The notes under the pieces are model-generated. The model did no database searches and had not been told where the DNA came from. It saw only the letters and a list, made by a program, of their open reading frames with translations. Below are positions 1 through 9,742 of a stretch of DNA of 64,000 nucleotides, one piece after another. A program made the translations under genes and the position numbers. This DNA comes from Nocardiopsis algeriensis. GTDB lineage: Bacteria; Actinomycetota; Actinomycetes; Streptosporangiales; Streptosporangiaceae. The stretch lies in NCBI RefSeq assembly GCF_014203695.1, contig NZ_JACHJO010000002.1, forward strand, positions 273,893 to 337,892. Reading direction: 5' to 3'. Every line of letters begins with the position of its first letter. Position 1 is the stretch's first letter.

Positions 1-267
1 GTACTGCTGGCCGTACGCCTGCTGGGCCCCGGTGCCGTACGCCTGCTGCCCGTACTGGGAGGCGTCGTGGCCCTGCTGCTGAGCGGGGTCGGCCGCGTAC
101 TGCTGCTGGGCGGCATCGGTGCCGTAGGCCTGCTGGCCGCCGGTTCCGTACTGCTGCTGGGCCTCCTGCCCGTACTGCTGGCCGTACGCCTGCTGGGCCC
201 CGGTGCCGTACGCCTGCTGCCCGTACTGGGAGGCGTCGTGGCCCTGCTGCTGAGCGGGGTCGGCCGC
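1..267. repeat. Direct repeat, 171-bp period, inside the Q/G/Y-rich tail
   Basis: Bases 1-96 are identical to bases 172-267. The 171-bp period is a multiple of three, so the unit adds 57 residues in frame. Shorter QQAYG-type motifs repeat inside it. The array continues past the left edge. Confidence 0.9.
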
Positions 268-825
268 CGGCTGTCCCGCCGGGTCCTGTGCCGGGTAGCC
301 GGACGGGGCGAAGGACTGCTGGGCGCCGGTCATCGGGGGGAACTGCTGACCGTAGGCGGGCTGCTGCGGTCGGCCCGCGGTGCGGGGCACCAGGGTGGGG
401 TCGTTGAAGGCCTTCAGCGCCGCGAAGCCGACCAGGCCGAGGACCGCACCCTGGGAGACCGTCCCGAGCAGGTTGCTCAGGCCGATGCCGAAGTTGACGT
501 CGATGAACCCGCAGATCAGCGTGATGGCGCAGAAGAGCAGGCCGACGCAGGTGAGGATCATGGCCGTCAGCACGACCGGGGAGGCCGCCGGGCGGGTCCG
601 CTCGCTCGTCAGCACCAGGGCCACCGCCGCAGCGATCAGGACCGTGGTGCCCACACCGAAGAAGTGCGAGGAGCCGACGCCGCGCATGGACGACGCGAAC
701 GACCCCTCCCACCCGCTCGAGAAGACGATGAGGCTGATCAGGCCCGAGAGCATGGTGGCTCCCACAGCCGCCAGCAGGACCCATGCCCCGGGCAGGCGCA
801 GGCGTTCGAGTGATTCGTTGTTCAA
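1..825 (-). CDS. Membrane protein with repetitive Q/G/Y-rich C-terminal tail (C-terminus outside window)
   Basis: Reading leftwards from a TTG at 825, with a GAGGGGAA ribosome binding site about 6 nt upstream, the frame stays open to the window edge: at least 275 residues. Four hydrophobic segments lie near residues 13-36, 55-73, 83-107 and 113-138, consistent with a small four-helix membrane domain. From about residue 150 the protein becomes low complexity, rich in Gln, Gly, Tyr and Ala, with motifs such as QQAYG and GQQYG. Part of this tail is encoded by a direct DNA repeat of 171-bp period (57 residues). I do not recognise a specific family; proline/glutamine-rich tails on small membrane proteins are common in actinomycetes and may mediate protein contacts at the envelope (inference). 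The opposite strand is also open across this region but would code only for Leu/Gly/Val-rich mirror sequence. Confidence 0.75.
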   Translation of the reverse strand, partial: MNNESLERLRLPGAWVLLAAVGATMLSGLISLIVFSSGWEGSFASSMRGVGSSHFFGVGTTVLIAAAVALVLTSERTRPAASPVVLTAMILTCVGLLFCAITLICGFIDVNFGIGLSNLLGTVSQGAVLGLVGFAALKAFNDPTLVPRTAGRPQQPAYGQQFPPMTGAQQSFAPSGYPAQDPAGQPAADPAQQQGHDASQYGQQAYGTGAQQAYGQQYGQEAQQQYGTGGQQAYGTDAAQQQYAADPAQQQGHDASQYGQQAYGTGAQQAYGQQY

Positions 826-1071
826 GAGAGGTTCCCCTCTGCTGCTTCTTCGCCGCCCTCGGTCGGGGGAAGCTTTTCCTATGTCGGGCTTCAGGGTGGA
901 GCGGCCGCGTCCGGGTGGAGATCCGGGGGACACCGGGACGGTGGCCGACAAGATGGGATGGCGGCCACGCTGCCGGGGTTCCCACCACCCGGGAACTCCC
1001 GGTATCAAGACGGTCACGCCCGGGTCGCTCCCCACGGCGGGGCAGACAACCCATACAAGCACCCAGCCTGC

Positions 1072-1077
1072 CAGACT
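1072..1077 (+). promoter_or_regulatory. Leaderless -10 element for fbiA
   Basis: CAGACT lies 7 nt before the ATG at 1085, with no Shine-Dalgarno between them, which suggests transcription starts at or next to the start codon. Confidence 0.4.
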
Positions 1078-1084
1078 TGGACGC

Positions 1085-2074
1085 ATGCGGATAGTCGTAC
1101 CGGCCGGAGGCATCGGCGGAGCACGCTTCCTGCGGGGCCTGAGGGCCGCGCTCGGAACCGGCGCACCGGAGACCGAAGGCAGAACCACAGACAGCAGCAT
1201 CACCGTCATCGGCAACACCGGTGACGACATCACCCTGTTCGGATTGAGGATATGTCCGGATCTGGACACGGTGATGTACACCCTCGGCGAAGGGATCGAC
1301 GAGGAGCGCGGTTGGGGCAGGGCCGACGAGTCCTTCACCGTCAAGGAGGAGCTGGCCGCCTACGGGATGAAGCCCACATGGTTCGGCCTGGGGGACCGGG
1401 ACACGGCCACCCACATCGTGCGGTCCCAGATGCTCGCCGCCGGCTTTCCGCTGTCGGCGGTCACCGAGGCCCTGTGCGACCGCTGGCGGCCGGGTGTCCG
1501 GCTGCTGCCGATGACCGACGACCAGGTCGAGACGCACGTGGTGGTGAACGAGGACGGCAGGCGCAGGGCCATCCACTTCCAGGAGTGGTGGATCCGGTAC
1601 CGCGCCGCGCTGCCCGCCGAGCAGATCGTCGGTGTGGGGGCGGACACGGCCAAGCCCGCGCCCGGGGTCCTGGAGGCGATCGCCGAGGCCGACCTCGTCC
1701 TCCTGCCGCCGTCCAACCCGGTGGTGAGCGTCGGGTCGATCCTGAACATCCCCGGTATCCGCGACGCCATGGCGGCCAAGACCGTGGTGGGCGTCTCCCC
1801 GATCATCGGAGGCGCACCGGTACGCGGCATGGCCGACGCCTGCCTGAGCGCCATCGGCGTGGAGACCGACGCCGGCGCCGTCGCCGCCCATCTGGGCGCC
1901 GACCTCCTGGACGGCTGGCTCGTGGACGAGGCCGACGCGGGAACCGAGGTGGAGGGCATCGAGGTGCGCTCCCGCCCTCTGTACATGAGCGATCCGGCCG
2001 CCACCGAGGCGATCGCGCGGGCGGCCCTCGACCTGGCCGTGGAACTGGCCGGGCGCGAGGGGGACGGGGCGTGA
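1085..2074 (+). CDS. fbiA: 2-phospho-L-lactate (phosphoenolpyruvate) transferase FbiA/CofD
   Basis: 329 residues, the usual CofD/FbiA length. The N-terminal GGIGGARF signature (residues 8-15) forms the nucleotide-binding loop of the family. FbiA transfers a phospholactyl or phosphoenolpyruvyl group from the guanylylated donor to the riboflavin-like chromophore Fo, giving F420-0 or dehydro-F420-0 in the cytosol. The ATG at 1085 is chosen because the protein then begins directly with the signature strand; no good SD precedes it and a -10-like hexamer sits 7 nt upstream. Its stop overlaps the fbiB start by 4 nt (GTGA), so the two genes are translationally coupled as in mycobacteria. The CofC/FbiD guanylyltransferase that makes the donor is not in this window. 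Confidence 0.95.
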   Translation: MRIVVPAGGIGGARFLRGLRAALGTGAPETEGRTTDSSITVIGNTGDDITLFGLRICPDLDTVMYTLGEGIDEERGWGRADESFTVKEELAAYGMKPTWFGLGDRDTATHIVRSQMLAAGFPLSAVTEALCDRWRPGVRLLPMTDDQVETHVVVNEDGRRRAIHFQEWWIRYRAALPAEQIVGVGADTAKPAPGVLEAIAEADLVLLPPSNPVVSVGSILNIPGIRDAMAAKTVVGVSPIIGGAPVRGMADACLSAIGVETDAGAVAAHLGADLLDGWLVDEADAGTEVEGIEVRSRPLYMSDPAATEAIARAALDLAVELAGREGDGA

Positions 2075-3366
2075 GCACCGAGCTGCGGGTACGCGGGCTC
2101 TCGGGCATCCCCGAGGTCCGCGAGGGCGACGACCTGGCCGCGCTGGTCGCCGATGCCGTCGCCGCCTCGGGCGATCCCCTGGCCGACGGCGACGTGGTGG
2201 TGGTCACTTCCAAGATCGTCAGCAAGGCGGAGGGGCGCTCGCGGCGGATGGACCGCGAGGAGGCGATCACCGCCGAGACCGTGCGCGTGGTCGCCCGCGC
2301 GGGACGGACGAGGATCGTGCAGACGCGCCGGGGCCTGGTGATGGCCGCGGCCGGCGTGGACGCCTCCAACGTCGAGCCCGGTACGGTGCTCCTGCTCCCC
2401 GAGGACCCCGACGCCTCGGCCCGCGCCCTGCGCGCGGGACTGCGCCGGCGCCTCGGCGTGAACGTCGGGGTGGTGGTCTCCGACACCTTCGGGCGGCCGT
2501 GGCGCGTGGGTCAGACCGACGTCGCCATCGGTGTCGCCGGGCTGGTGCCGGTCCAGGACCTGCGCGGCACCACCGACACCCACGGGAACGTGATGGAGGC
2601 GACCGTGGGCGCGGTCGCCGACGAGATCGCCGGAGCGGGCGACCTGGTCAAGGGCAAGGCGAGCGCGGTACCGGTGGCGGTGGTGCGCGGCCTGGCCGAC
2701 CTGGTGACCGAGGAGGACGGCCCGGGTGCGGCCGCCCTGGTGCGGTCGGCCGACGACGACCTGTTCCGGTACGGCTCGCGCGACGTGGTCCCGGCCCGGC
2801 GGACCGTGCGGTCGTTCACCGACGAGCCGGTGGACCCGGCACTGGTACGCCGGGCGGTGGCCGCCGCGGTGACGGCACCCGCACCGCACCACACCACCCC
2901 CTGGCGCTTCGTACTGGTGGAGTCGCCGCGGACCCGCGAGCGCCTGCTGGACGCGATGCTGGAGGCCTGGGTGGCGGACCTGCGCGGAGACGGGTTCACC
3001 GAGGAGCAGATCGCGCGGCGCACCCGGCGCGGGGACGTGCTGCGCCGGGCGCCGTACCTGGTGGTCCCCTTCCTGGTGGCCGACGGAGCGCACCCGTATC
3101 CGGACGAGCGCCGCGCCGAGGCCGAGCGCTCGATGTTCCTCGTGGCGATGGGCGCCGGGGTGCAGAGCCTGCTGGTGGCGCTGGCCGTGGAGGGACTGGG
3201 GTCGGCGTGGATCTCCTCCACCATGTTCTGCGCCGACGTGGTGCGCAAGGTGCTGGAGGTGCCCGACGACTGGCAGCCGATGGGCGCGGTCGCGGTGGGA
3301 CGCGCCGCCGAGCCGCCGAAGGAGCGCCCGCCGCGGGATCCGGACGCGTTCATCGCGGTGCGCTGA
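2071..3366 (+). CDS. fbiB: Bifunctional F420 gamma-glutamyl ligase / FMN-dependent dehydro-F420 reductase FbiB
   Basis: 431 residues with the two-domain FbiB layout. Residues ~1-240 are a CofE-type ligase (SKAEGR and [14 protein letters not shown] segments), which adds gamma-linked glutamates to F420-0. Residues ~245-431 are a nitroreductase-fold domain (opening [13 protein letters not shown], later [12 protein letters not shown]) that in FbiB binds FMN and F420 and is credited with reducing dehydro-F420. The GTG start at 2071 overlaps the fbiA stop. The fusion is typical of actinobacteria; methanogens have CofE alone. A strong hairpin follows the stop. Confidence 0.95.
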   Translation: MSTELRVRGLSGIPEVREGDDLAALVADAVAASGDPLADGDVVVVTSKIVSKAEGRSRRMDREEAITAETVRVVARAGRTRIVQTRRGLVMAAAGVDASNVEPGTVLLLPEDPDASARALRAGLRRRLGVNVGVVVSDTFGRPWRVGQTDVAIGVAGLVPVQDLRGTTDTHGNVMEATVGAVADEIAGAGDLVKGKASAVPVAVVRGLADLVTEEDGPGAAALVRSADDDLFRYGSRDVVPARRTVRSFTDEPVDPALVRRAVAAAVTAPAPHHTTPWRFVLVESPRTRERLLDAMLEAWVADLRGDGFTEEQIARRTRRGDVLRRAPYLVVPFLVADGAHPYPDERRAEAERSMFLVAMGAGVQSLLVALAVEGLGSAWISSTMFCADVVRKVLEVPDDWQPMGAVAVGRAAEPPKERPPRDPDAFIAVR

Positions 3367-3383
3367 CCGCGGTCGCGTGCCAC

Positions 3384-3414
3384 GGGCCGCCGCCGGATCC
3401 TCCGGCGGCGGCCC
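3384..3414 (+). terminator. Hairpin after fbiAB
   Basis: A perfect 14-bp GC stem (arms 3384-3397 and 3401-3414) with a 3-nt loop sits 17 nt after the fbiB stop. There is no T-tract, as is common for terminators in this GC range. Confidence 0.7.
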
Positions 3415-3476
3415 GTTGCGCCTCCCCGGCCGGGACCGGGTGCCGAATAAAACTGAAAGCTTTATTTCCCATTTCA

Positions 3477-3505
3477 TTGACGAGACTGCGCGACAACTCT
3501 AAGGT
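3477..3505 (+). promoter_or_regulatory. Promoter of the chitinase gene
   Basis: TTGACG (3477-3482) and TAAGGT (3500-3505) are separated by exactly 17 nt in an unusually AT-rich stretch (3445-3530). The -10 lies inside an imperfect inverted repeat (TAAGG TTT CCTAA) that could be a sugar-responsive operator; that role is inference. The GAAAGGAA ribosome binding site lies just before the ATG at 3561. Confidence 0.7.
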
Positions 3506-3560
3506 TTCCTAACAATTAATCCCCTTCGTCTCTCCCCGCTCGACGAAAGGAAACTCCCCC

Positions 3561-4808
3561 ATGAGACGTCGCAGTACAGGATCCCCCCGGACCAGGCCTC
3601 TCCTTGCCTGGCTCTCGGCCGCCCTCACGGCTCTGTTCGCCGCCGGCCTCGCCGTCCAGCTCTCCCCCGAGCCCTCCGAGGCCGAGACCGTGACCGCCCG
3701 CCAGCAGACCGGTCAGTGGCTGACCGGCTACTGGCACAACTTCGACAACGGCTCCACCATCATGCGGCTGTCGGAGATCCCCTCCGAGTACAACCTCGTG
3801 GCGGTCGCGTTCGCCGACAACCACCCGTCCCTCGACGGCGGCATCACCTTCAACCTGGCCGGAAACGAGCTGGGCGGCTACACGGACGCCCAGTTCCGCG
3901 CCGACATCGCCGCCATCCAGGCCGAGGGCCGCAAGGTCATCATCTCCGTGGGTGGTGAGAAGGGGAACGTCACCGTCGCCAACGCCGCACAGGCGCAGAA
4001 CTTCGCCGCCACCACCCACGCCCTGATGCAGGACTACGGGTTCGACGGCGTCGACATCGACCTCGAGCACGGCATCAACGCCCAGTACCTGACCCAGGCG
4101 CTGCGCGACCTGCACTCCCGGGCCGGGGACGACCTGATCATCGCGATGGCGCCGCAGACGATCGACTTCCAGCACACCGGCATGGGCTACTACCAGCTGG
4201 CGTCGAACATCTCCGACATCCTCACCATCGTCAACATGCAGTACTACAACTCCGGCTCGATGCTGGGCTGCGACCAGCAGGTCTACAGCCAGGGCACGCC
4301 CGACTTCGTCGCGGCACTCGCCTGCATCCAGCTGGAGATGGGGCTGGAGCCCCACCAGGTCGGGCTGGGTCTGCCCGCCGTCCCGGCGGCGGCCGGCGGC
4401 GGCCACATGGCGCCGAGCCAGGTCGTCCGCGCACTCGACTGCCTGGAGCAGGGCACCAACTGCGGCAGGTTCTCCCCGGACACCCCGTACGGGCCCATCG
4501 GCGGCGTGATGACCTGGTCGATCAACTGGGACGCCACCAACGGCTACCAGTTCGCCGAGACCATCTCGGCGCGCCTGGACGGCGGCCCCTCCCAGCCGGA
4601 CCCCGACCCCGGCGACGAGCCGACGGAGGAGCCCCCCGTCGAGCCGGGCGACTGCACCGCCCCCGCCTGGAGCGCCGAGGCCGTCTACACCGGCGGCGAC
4701 GTGGTGGCCCACGGGGGCGCCGAGTACCGCGCCCAGTGGTGGACGCGGGGCGAGGAGCCCGGCACCACCGGCGAGTGGGGCGTCTGGCGCCTCGTCGGCA
4801 CCTGCTGA
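3561..4808 (+). CDS. Secreted GH18 chitinase with C-terminal chitin-binding module
   Basis: 415 residues. An N-terminal Sec signal (basic start, hydrophobic core ~residues 13-33, likely cut after SEA) precedes a GH18 barrel. The catalytic motif FDGVDIDLE places the acid/base at Glu169 after the Asp residues that position the substrate N-acetyl group; hydrolysis is substrate-assisted with retention. A Pro/Asp/Glu-rich linker (~residues 345-366) leads to a ~50-residue C-terminal module with conserved Trp and Tyr (AVYTGGDVV, YRAQWW, VWRLVGTC), matching the CBM5/12 chitin-binding fold. The enzyme should act outside the cell on chitin or chito-oligomers. It has its own promoter and terminator, so it is an independent unit between the F420 genes. 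Confidence 0.95.
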   Translation: MRRRSTGSPRTRPLLAWLSAALTALFAAGLAVQLSPEPSEAETVTARQQTGQWLTGYWHNFDNGSTIMRLSEIPSEYNLVAVAFADNHPSLDGGITFNLAGNELGGYTDAQFRADIAAIQAEGRKVIISVGGEKGNVTVANAAQAQNFAATTHALMQDYGFDGVDIDLEHGINAQYLTQALRDLHSRAGDDLIIAMAPQTIDFQHTGMGYYQLASNISDILTIVNMQYYNSGSMLGCDQQVYSQGTPDFVAALACIQLEMGLEPHQVGLGLPAVPAAAGGGHMAPSQVVRALDCLEQGTNCGRFSPDTPYGPIGGVMTWSINWDATNGYQFAETISARLDGGPSQPDPDPGDEPTEEPPVEPGDCTAPAWSAEAVYTGGDVVAHGGAEYRAQWWTRGEEPGTTGEWGVWRLVGTC

Positions 4809-4827
4809 CCACCGCCTGAGACCGACA

Positions 4828-4862
4828 GGGGTCCGGGAAGCGCACGGCGCTCCCCGGACCCC
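4828..4862 (+). terminator. Chitinase terminator
   Basis: Arms GGGGTCCGGG (4828-4837) and CCCGGACCCC (4853-4862) pair perfectly, followed on the + strand by CCGCCTTTT. It lies between the converging chitinase and fbiC genes and may serve both. Confidence 0.8.
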
Positions 4863-4870
4863 CGCCTTTT

Positions 4871-7501
4871 CTAGCTGAGCAGCGGCAGGGTGGGCCGCAG
4901 GACCTCGGGGGCGACGCCGCCGGAGGCCTCTGCCGTGCGCCGCCGCTCCTCGGACACCTCGCCGTAGAGCGTGGTGCGCTGGCGCAGCGGCCGCCCGGTG
5001 GGTTCGACCAGCGCGCGGATGTCGCCGATGGTCTTGTACGAGCCCTGCCCCGAGCCCGCCATGCGGCTGATGGTCTCCTCCATCAGGGTGCCGCCGACGT
5101 CGTTGGCCCCGCCCTCCAGCAGCCGGCGGCAGGTGTCCTCGGCGAGCTTGACCCACGAGCACTGGATGTTGTCGATCGCGCCGTGCAGCAGCAGCCGGGC
5201 CAGCGCGTGCACGGCCCGGTTCTCGCGCACGGTGGGCCCCGTGCGGGCCAGGCCCGCCAGGTAGAGGGGCGCGCTGGTGTGCACGAACGGCAGCGGCACG
5301 AACTCGGTGAACCCCGGGCGGCCGTTGCGCTCCAGCGAGCGCTCCTGGAGGGAGCGCAGCAGCTTGATGTGCGCCACCCAGTGCCGGGGCGAGTCCACGT
5401 GGCCGTACATCATCGTCGACGTCGTCGGTATCCCCAGGTCGTGGGCCGCGGTGACGACCTCGATCCACTCCCCCGCGGGAAGCTTGCCCTTGGTGAGGAC
5501 CCAGCGCACCTCGTCGTCGAGGATCTCGGCCGCGGTACCCGGGATCGAGTCCAGGCCTGCCTCCCTGGCCCGCGCCAGCCATTCGCGCACCGGCAGGTTC
5601 GTACGGGACGCCCCGTTGACGACCTCCATCGGGCTGAACGCGTGGATGTGCATGTCGGGGACGCGCTCGCGCACGGCCCGGGCGATGTCGAAGTAGGCGG
5701 TGCCGGGCAGGTCCGGGTGGATCCCGCCCTGCATGCACACCTCGGTCGCGCCCGCCCGCCAGGCCTCCTCCGCCCGGTCGGCCACCTGCTCCAGGGAGAG
5801 CGTGTAGGCGTCGGCGTCGGTGCGCCGCTGGGCGAACGCGCAGAAGCGGCAGCCGGTGTAGCAGACGTTGGTGAAGTTGATGTTCCGGGTGACGACGAAC
5901 GTGACGTCGTCACCGACGGCGTCCCTGCGCACGCGGTCGGCCAGGGCCGCCAGCTCCTCCAGCTCCGGGCCGTCGGCGTGCAGCAGGGCGAGGGCCTCCG
6001 CGTCGGTCAGCCCCGCCGGGTCGGACTCGGCCCGGCGCAGGGCCGCGGCGACCTCGGGGTCGAACCGGCGGGGGACGGCGCCCTCGCGGTCCACCCCGGG
6101 GCGCAGTTCGTCCCAGTCGCCGTAGACGGAGTCGAAGTCGCCTCTCCGGTCCCCGGTGCGGCCCTCCCCGTCGATCCCGGTGTGCAGGTCGGTGCGGCCG
6201 GAGGAGAGCAGGACGGCCTCCGGCTCCTGCCAGGGCCGCCCCTCGGGAATCGCGTCCTCGCGTGCCAGACCGGTCTCGGGGTCGGCGAGTGCGGCGACGT
6301 GCCCGGCCAGGCGCGGGTCCAGCCACGGCTCCCCCGCGCGGACGTACTCGGGGTACACCGTGAGCCGCTCGCGCAGGGTGAAGCCCTGTGCCGCTGTGCG
6401 CGCGGCCAGGTCGTCGATCTGGGGCCAGGGCCGCTCGGGGTTGACGTGGTCGGCGGTCAGCGGGGACACGCCACCCCAGTCGTCGATGCCCGCGCGGAGC
6501 ATCAGCGCGTACTCGTCCCGGCCGCCCTCCTCCCCGCCGATGAGGTTGGGCGGCGCCTGGATGTGCGCCTTGGGGCCCATGACCAGGCGGGTGACGGCGA
6601 CGGCCGCGGCCATCTCCTCGAGCTCGGCGTCGGGGCGGTGCCTCATCGCGGTGTCCGGCTTGGCCCGGAAGTTCTGCACGATGACCTCCTGGACGCCGCC
6701 GTGGCGGCGGGCGGCCCCGCGCATCGCGAAGATCGACTCGGCCCGGTCGGCGAAGGTCTCGCCGATGCCCAGGAGGATGCCCGTGGTGAAGGGGACGCTG
6801 GAGCGGCCCGCATCCTCCAGGGCGCGCAGGCGCACCGCGGGGTCCTTGTCGGGGCTGCCGTAGTGGGGCATGCCCTTCTCCGTGAACAGGCGCCGCGAGG
6901 TGGTCTCCAGCATCATCCCCATGGAGGGCGCCACCGGCTTGAGGCGCTGGAAGTCGGACCAGGTGAGCACCCCGGGGTTGAGGTGCGGCAGGAGGCCGGT
7001 CTCCTCCAGGATCATGACCGACACGGCGCGCACGTAGGAGAGGGTGTCGTCGTAGCCGTGGGCGTCGAGCCACTCGGCGGCCTGCTTCCACCGGTCCTCG
7101 GGCCGGTCCCCGAGGGTGATGAGGGCCTCCTTGCAGCCCATCGCCGCTCCTTCGCGGGCGATGCCGAGGACCTCGTCGGGCGACAGGAACGGGGCGTCGA
7201 GACGGCCGGGCACGGTCGCGAAGGTGCAGTAGTGGCACCGGTCGCGGCACAGCCGGGTGAGGGGGACGAACACCTTGCGGCTGTAGGTGACGGTCCCGGG
7301 ACGTCCGGCGGCCTCCAGGCCCGCGTCCCGAACCCTCCCGGCGTGCTCCAGGAGCACCTCCAGGTCCTCGCCCCGGGCGTGCAGGAGTACCTCCGCCTCG
7401 GCGGCGTCCAGGGTCTTGCCGTCCCGGGCACGGGCCAGGGCGCGGCGCATGGCGGACGCGGTCGGGGGTGCGGCGGGGGCGGAAACGTTCTCACCACTCA
7501 T
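4871..7501 (-). CDS. fbiC: Fused FO synthase FbiC (CofG + CofH)
   Basis: 876 residues, the length of actinobacterial FbiC. There are two radical-SAM modules, each with the CxxxCxxC cluster motif: Cys85/89/92 (CRDRCHYC) in the CofG-like half and Cys547/551/554 (CYTGCRFC) in the CofH-like half. The enzyme joins tyrosine-derived hydroxybenzyl to 5-amino-6-ribitylaminouracil to build the deazaflavin Fo, the precursor used by FbiA. The ATG at 7501 gives a normal N-terminus. It is transcribed alone, convergent with the chitinase and divergent from the flippase-like gene. Archaea and some bacteria encode the halves separately. Confidence 0.97.
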   Translation of the reverse strand: MSGENVSAPAAPPTASAMRRALARARDGKTLDAAEAEVLLHARGEDLEVLLEHAGRVRDAGLEAAGRPGTVTYSRKVFVPLTRLCRDRCHYCTFATVPGRLDAPFLSPDEVLGIAREGAAMGCKEALITLGDRPEDRWKQAAEWLDAHGYDDTLSYVRAVSVMILEETGLLPHLNPGVLTWSDFQRLKPVAPSMGMMLETTSRRLFTEKGMPHYGSPDKDPAVRLRALEDAGRSSVPFTTGILLGIGETFADRAESIFAMRGAARRHGGVQEVIVQNFRAKPDTAMRHRPDAELEEMAAAVAVTRLVMGPKAHIQAPPNLIGGEEGGRDEYALMLRAGIDDWGGVSPLTADHVNPERPWPQIDDLAARTAAQGFTLRERLTVYPEYVRAGEPWLDPRLAGHVAALADPETGLAREDAIPEGRPWQEPEAVLLSSGRTDLHTGIDGEGRTGDRRGDFDSVYGDWDELRPGVDREGAVPRRFDPEVAAALRRAESDPAGLTDAEALALLHADGPELEELAALADRVRRDAVGDDVTFVVTRNINFTNVCYTGCRFCAFAQRRTDADAYTLSLEQVADRAEEAWRAGATEVCMQGGIHPDLPGTAYFDIARAVRERVPDMHIHAFSPMEVVNGASRTNLPVREWLARAREAGLDSIPGTAAEILDDEVRWVLTKGKLPAGEWIEVVTAAHDLGIPTTSTMMYGHVDSPRHWVAHIKLLRSLQERSLERNGRPGFTEFVPLPFVHTSAPLYLAGLARTGPTVRENRAVHALARLLLHGAIDNIQCSWVKLAEDTCRRLLEGGANDVGGTLMEETISRMAGSGQGSYKTIGDIRALVEPTGRPLRQRTTLYGEVSEERRRTAEASGGVAPEVLRPTLPLLS

Positions 7502-7605
7502 AGGCGCACCCTACGCTCCGGCCCCTTCCCCGCCGCACCTCCCTCCCGGCGTCGGGCGCGCGCCCGGGAGCGTAGGGTCGGCAGGTAAACGAAGGGGGGA
7601 GACCC

Positions 7606-8535
7606 GTGCTGACCCGGCTGCGCCGCGACCCGTGGGTGCGCACCGCGCTGTTCGCGCTGCTGTGCGTGTGCGCCGGCTGGGCCCTGCGCGGGCACTGGGG
7701 CCAGGCGCGCGAGGCGGTGCTGGACCTTCCGCTGTGGGCCCTGCCCCTGTCGGTGGCCGCCGCGATGGCGGGGCTGACCGCGCAGATGCTCGCCTGGCGG
7801 GCCCTCCTGGCCGGCCTGGGCTCTCCTCTGCCGGTGCGGGCCGCGGCCCGGATCATGTTCGTCGGCCAGCTCGGCAAGTACCTGCCGGGATCGGTGTGGG
7901 CGTTCGTGGCGCAGGTGGAACTGGCCCGCGACCGGAACGTGCCGCGTGTGCGGGGCACCGCCGCGACCCTGCTGGCCGTCGGGGTGACCGTCGCGGCGGG
8001 TCTGGCGGTCGCGGCGGTGGCTCTGCCGCTGTCCTCGGCCGAGGCGGCCCGCCGCTGGTGGTGGGCGCTCGTCCTGGCTCCTCTGGTGCTCGCGGCGCTG
8101 CATCCGCGCGTGGTCGGGTGGGGGGTGCGCCTGGCGGCCCGGCCGTTCGCGCGCTTCCGGGAGGTGGCCGAGGCCGGGGCCCTGCGGATCGGCGGCCGGA
8201 CGATGGCCGCCGCCCTGGGCTGGACCCTGGTGGCGTGGATTCCACTGGGCCTGCACGCGTGGGTCCTGACCTGGGCGGTGGGCGGCGGTCCGCTGGACTC
8301 GCTCCTCCCGGCCGTGGGCGCCTACGCGCTGGCATGGACCCTCGGCCTGCTGGCGGTGTTCGCCCCGGCGGGCCTGGGGGTGCGCGAGGCGGTACTGGTG
8401 GTGGCCCTGGCCCCGGTCGTGGACGCGGGCTCCGCCCTGGTGGTGGCGGTGCTGTCCCGGCTGGTGATGACGGCCGCCGACATGGCCTGGGCAGGCCTGT
8501 CGGTGCTGCCGGCCCACTCCCCCGAACCGGCCTGA
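7606..8535 (+). CDS. Flippase-like integral membrane protein (lysyl-PG synthase TM domain / UPF0104 family)
   Basis: 309 residues, almost wholly hydrophobic, with about eight membrane segments. The signatures QLGKYLPGSVW (residues ~88-98) and FAPAGLGVREA (~262-272) are typical of the LPG_synthase_TM/UPF0104 (YbhN/AglD) family, whose members sit beside glycosyltransferases and are proposed lipid or glycolipid flippases. The GTG at 7606 follows a good GAAGGGGGGA ribosome binding site. It ends facing the glycosyltransferase cassette, supporting a role in exporting the lipid-linked glycan made there (inference). No aminoacyl-transferase domain is attached. Confidence 0.8.
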   Translation: MLTRLRRDPWVRTALFALLCVCAGWALRGHWGQAREAVLDLPLWALPLSVAAAMAGLTAQMLAWRALLAGLGSPLPVRAAARIMFVGQLGKYLPGSVWAFVAQVELARDRNVPRVRGTAATLLAVGVTVAAGLAVAAVALPLSSAEAARRWWWALVLAPLVLAALHPRVVGWGVRLAARPFARFREVAEAGALRIGGRTMAAALGWTLVAWIPLGLHAWVLTWAVGGGPLDSLLPAVGAYALAWTLGLLAVFAPAGLGVREAVLVVALAPVVDAGSALVVAVLSRLVMTAADMAWAGLSVLPAHSPEPA

Positions 8536-8623
8536 CCGACGTTCGAACTCTCCGGGGGACATCGGGCCGGCAGCGCCCCGGAACGGATCGGCGCACCTCC
8601 GCTGTAGCGATCCCCCGACGGCC

Positions 8624-9742
8624 TCAGGCCTCCAGCAGCCGCCCGGTGTACTCCCGCCAGTACGGCTCGGCGTCCACCGGGCGGACCCCGGCGCGCAGGC
8701 GCTCGGGCTCTCCGGGGGCGTAGAACTCCCGGAGGGTACGGGCCAGGCCGTCGACGTCACCCGGTTCGCACAGCAGGCCGTCGACGCCCTCGCGGACGTG
8801 TCCCGCCAGCGTTCCGGCCCGGGTGGCGATCACGGGCAGGCCGTGCTCGTGGGCCAGCCACACGTTCTGGCTGGCGGTGGCGGTGCGGTAGGGCAGCACG
8901 ACGGCGTCGGCCGACGCGTACAGACCGGGCAGCTCCTCGGCCGGGACGTAGCCGTCACGCAGCCGGACCCGGTCGGCGATCCCCAGCCGCTCGGCGAGCG
9001 CGGCCGCCTCGCCCGTGCCGCCCCAGAACTCGCCCGCGACGGTGAGCGTGACGTCGGCGGGCGCTCCGGCGGCCAGGGCCCGCAGCAGCACGTCCACCCC
9101 CTTGTAGGGGCGGACGATGCCCAGGAAGAGCAGGTGCCGGCGCTCGCCCGGCGGCGGGGCCGCGGCTCCGCCGGTGTCGGGCAGGTGCGGGGGCATCTCC
9201 GCCACGGCGGGCCGGTCCGCCCCGGCCGGGCGCAGCCCCTCGGCCAGCGACGCCTGCTCCGGCGAGTGCGTGAGCACCCCGTCCACCCGGCGCAGCAGGG
9301 CGCGCACCAGGGACACGTCGACGGCGCGCCGCTCGTGCGGCAGCACGTTGTGGCACAGCGCCACCGTGCGCGGGGGGCGGGAGCGCGCCGACCGCAGCCC
9401 GGCGAGGATGCCCAGATAGGCGGGCACCTGGACCGGGGAGAAGAGGGTGAGCACCACGAGGTCGGCCTCCCGGGCCAGGCGGCGGCCGGTCCGCCACCAG
9501 CCGTCGGGCCGGTACCAGGCCAGGCCGCGGCGGGTACCGGGGTAGGGATCCCCCTCGGGGGCCTCGACGGTCTGCACTCCCGGGTAGAGCACCGAGGGGT
9601 ACTGGGCGCGCCACGACTCGACGGCGGTCGGGTGGCCCAGGCCGTGCAGCCGGTGTGCCAGCTCGGTGGTGTGCCGGGCGCCCCCGCCCTTGTAGGGGTG
9701 GGCGGGGCCGACGAGGACGACCCGGGCGGGCGCCGCGCTCAC
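8624..9742 (-). CDS. GT4-family glycosyltransferase
   Basis: 372 residues, GT-B fold. The N-terminus carries a donor/acceptor loop (PAHPYKGGGARHTTELA) and the C-terminal half has the GT4 pattern: LFLGIVRPYKGVDVLL (~residues 190-205), a Rossmann nucleotide-binding region and the acidic EHGLPVIATRAG segment. It likely transfers a hexose from a nucleotide sugar to a lipid-linked or exopolysaccharide acceptor at the inner membrane face; the sugar cannot be read from sequence. The GTG at 9742 overlaps the stop of the upstream GT2 gene by 4 nt. Last gene of the three-gene minus-strand cassette. Confidence 0.85.
   Translation of the reverse strand: MSAAPARVVLVGPAHPYKGGGARHTTELAHRLHGLGHPTAVESWRAQYPSVLYPGVQTVEAPEGDPYPGTRRGLAWYRPDGWWRTGRRLAREADLVVLTLFSPVQVPAYLGILAGLRSARSRPPRTVALCHNVLPHERRAVDVSLVRALLRRVDGVLTHSPEQASLAEGLRPAGADRPAVAEMPPHLPDTGGAAAPPPGERRHLLFLGIVRPYKGVDVLLRALAAGAPADVTLTVAGEFWGGTGEAAALAERLGIADRVRLRDGYVPAEELPGLYASADAVVLPYRTATASQNVWLAHEHGLPVIATRAGTLAGHVREGVDGLLCEPGDVDGLARTLREFYAPGEPERLRAGVRPVDAEPYWREYTGRLLEA

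Noticed and set aside
1252-2070. Frame extending the FbiB reading frame upstream through fbiA
   Set aside because: The region codes for FbiA in another frame; FbiB starts at the overlapping GTG 2071 and matches the family length from there.
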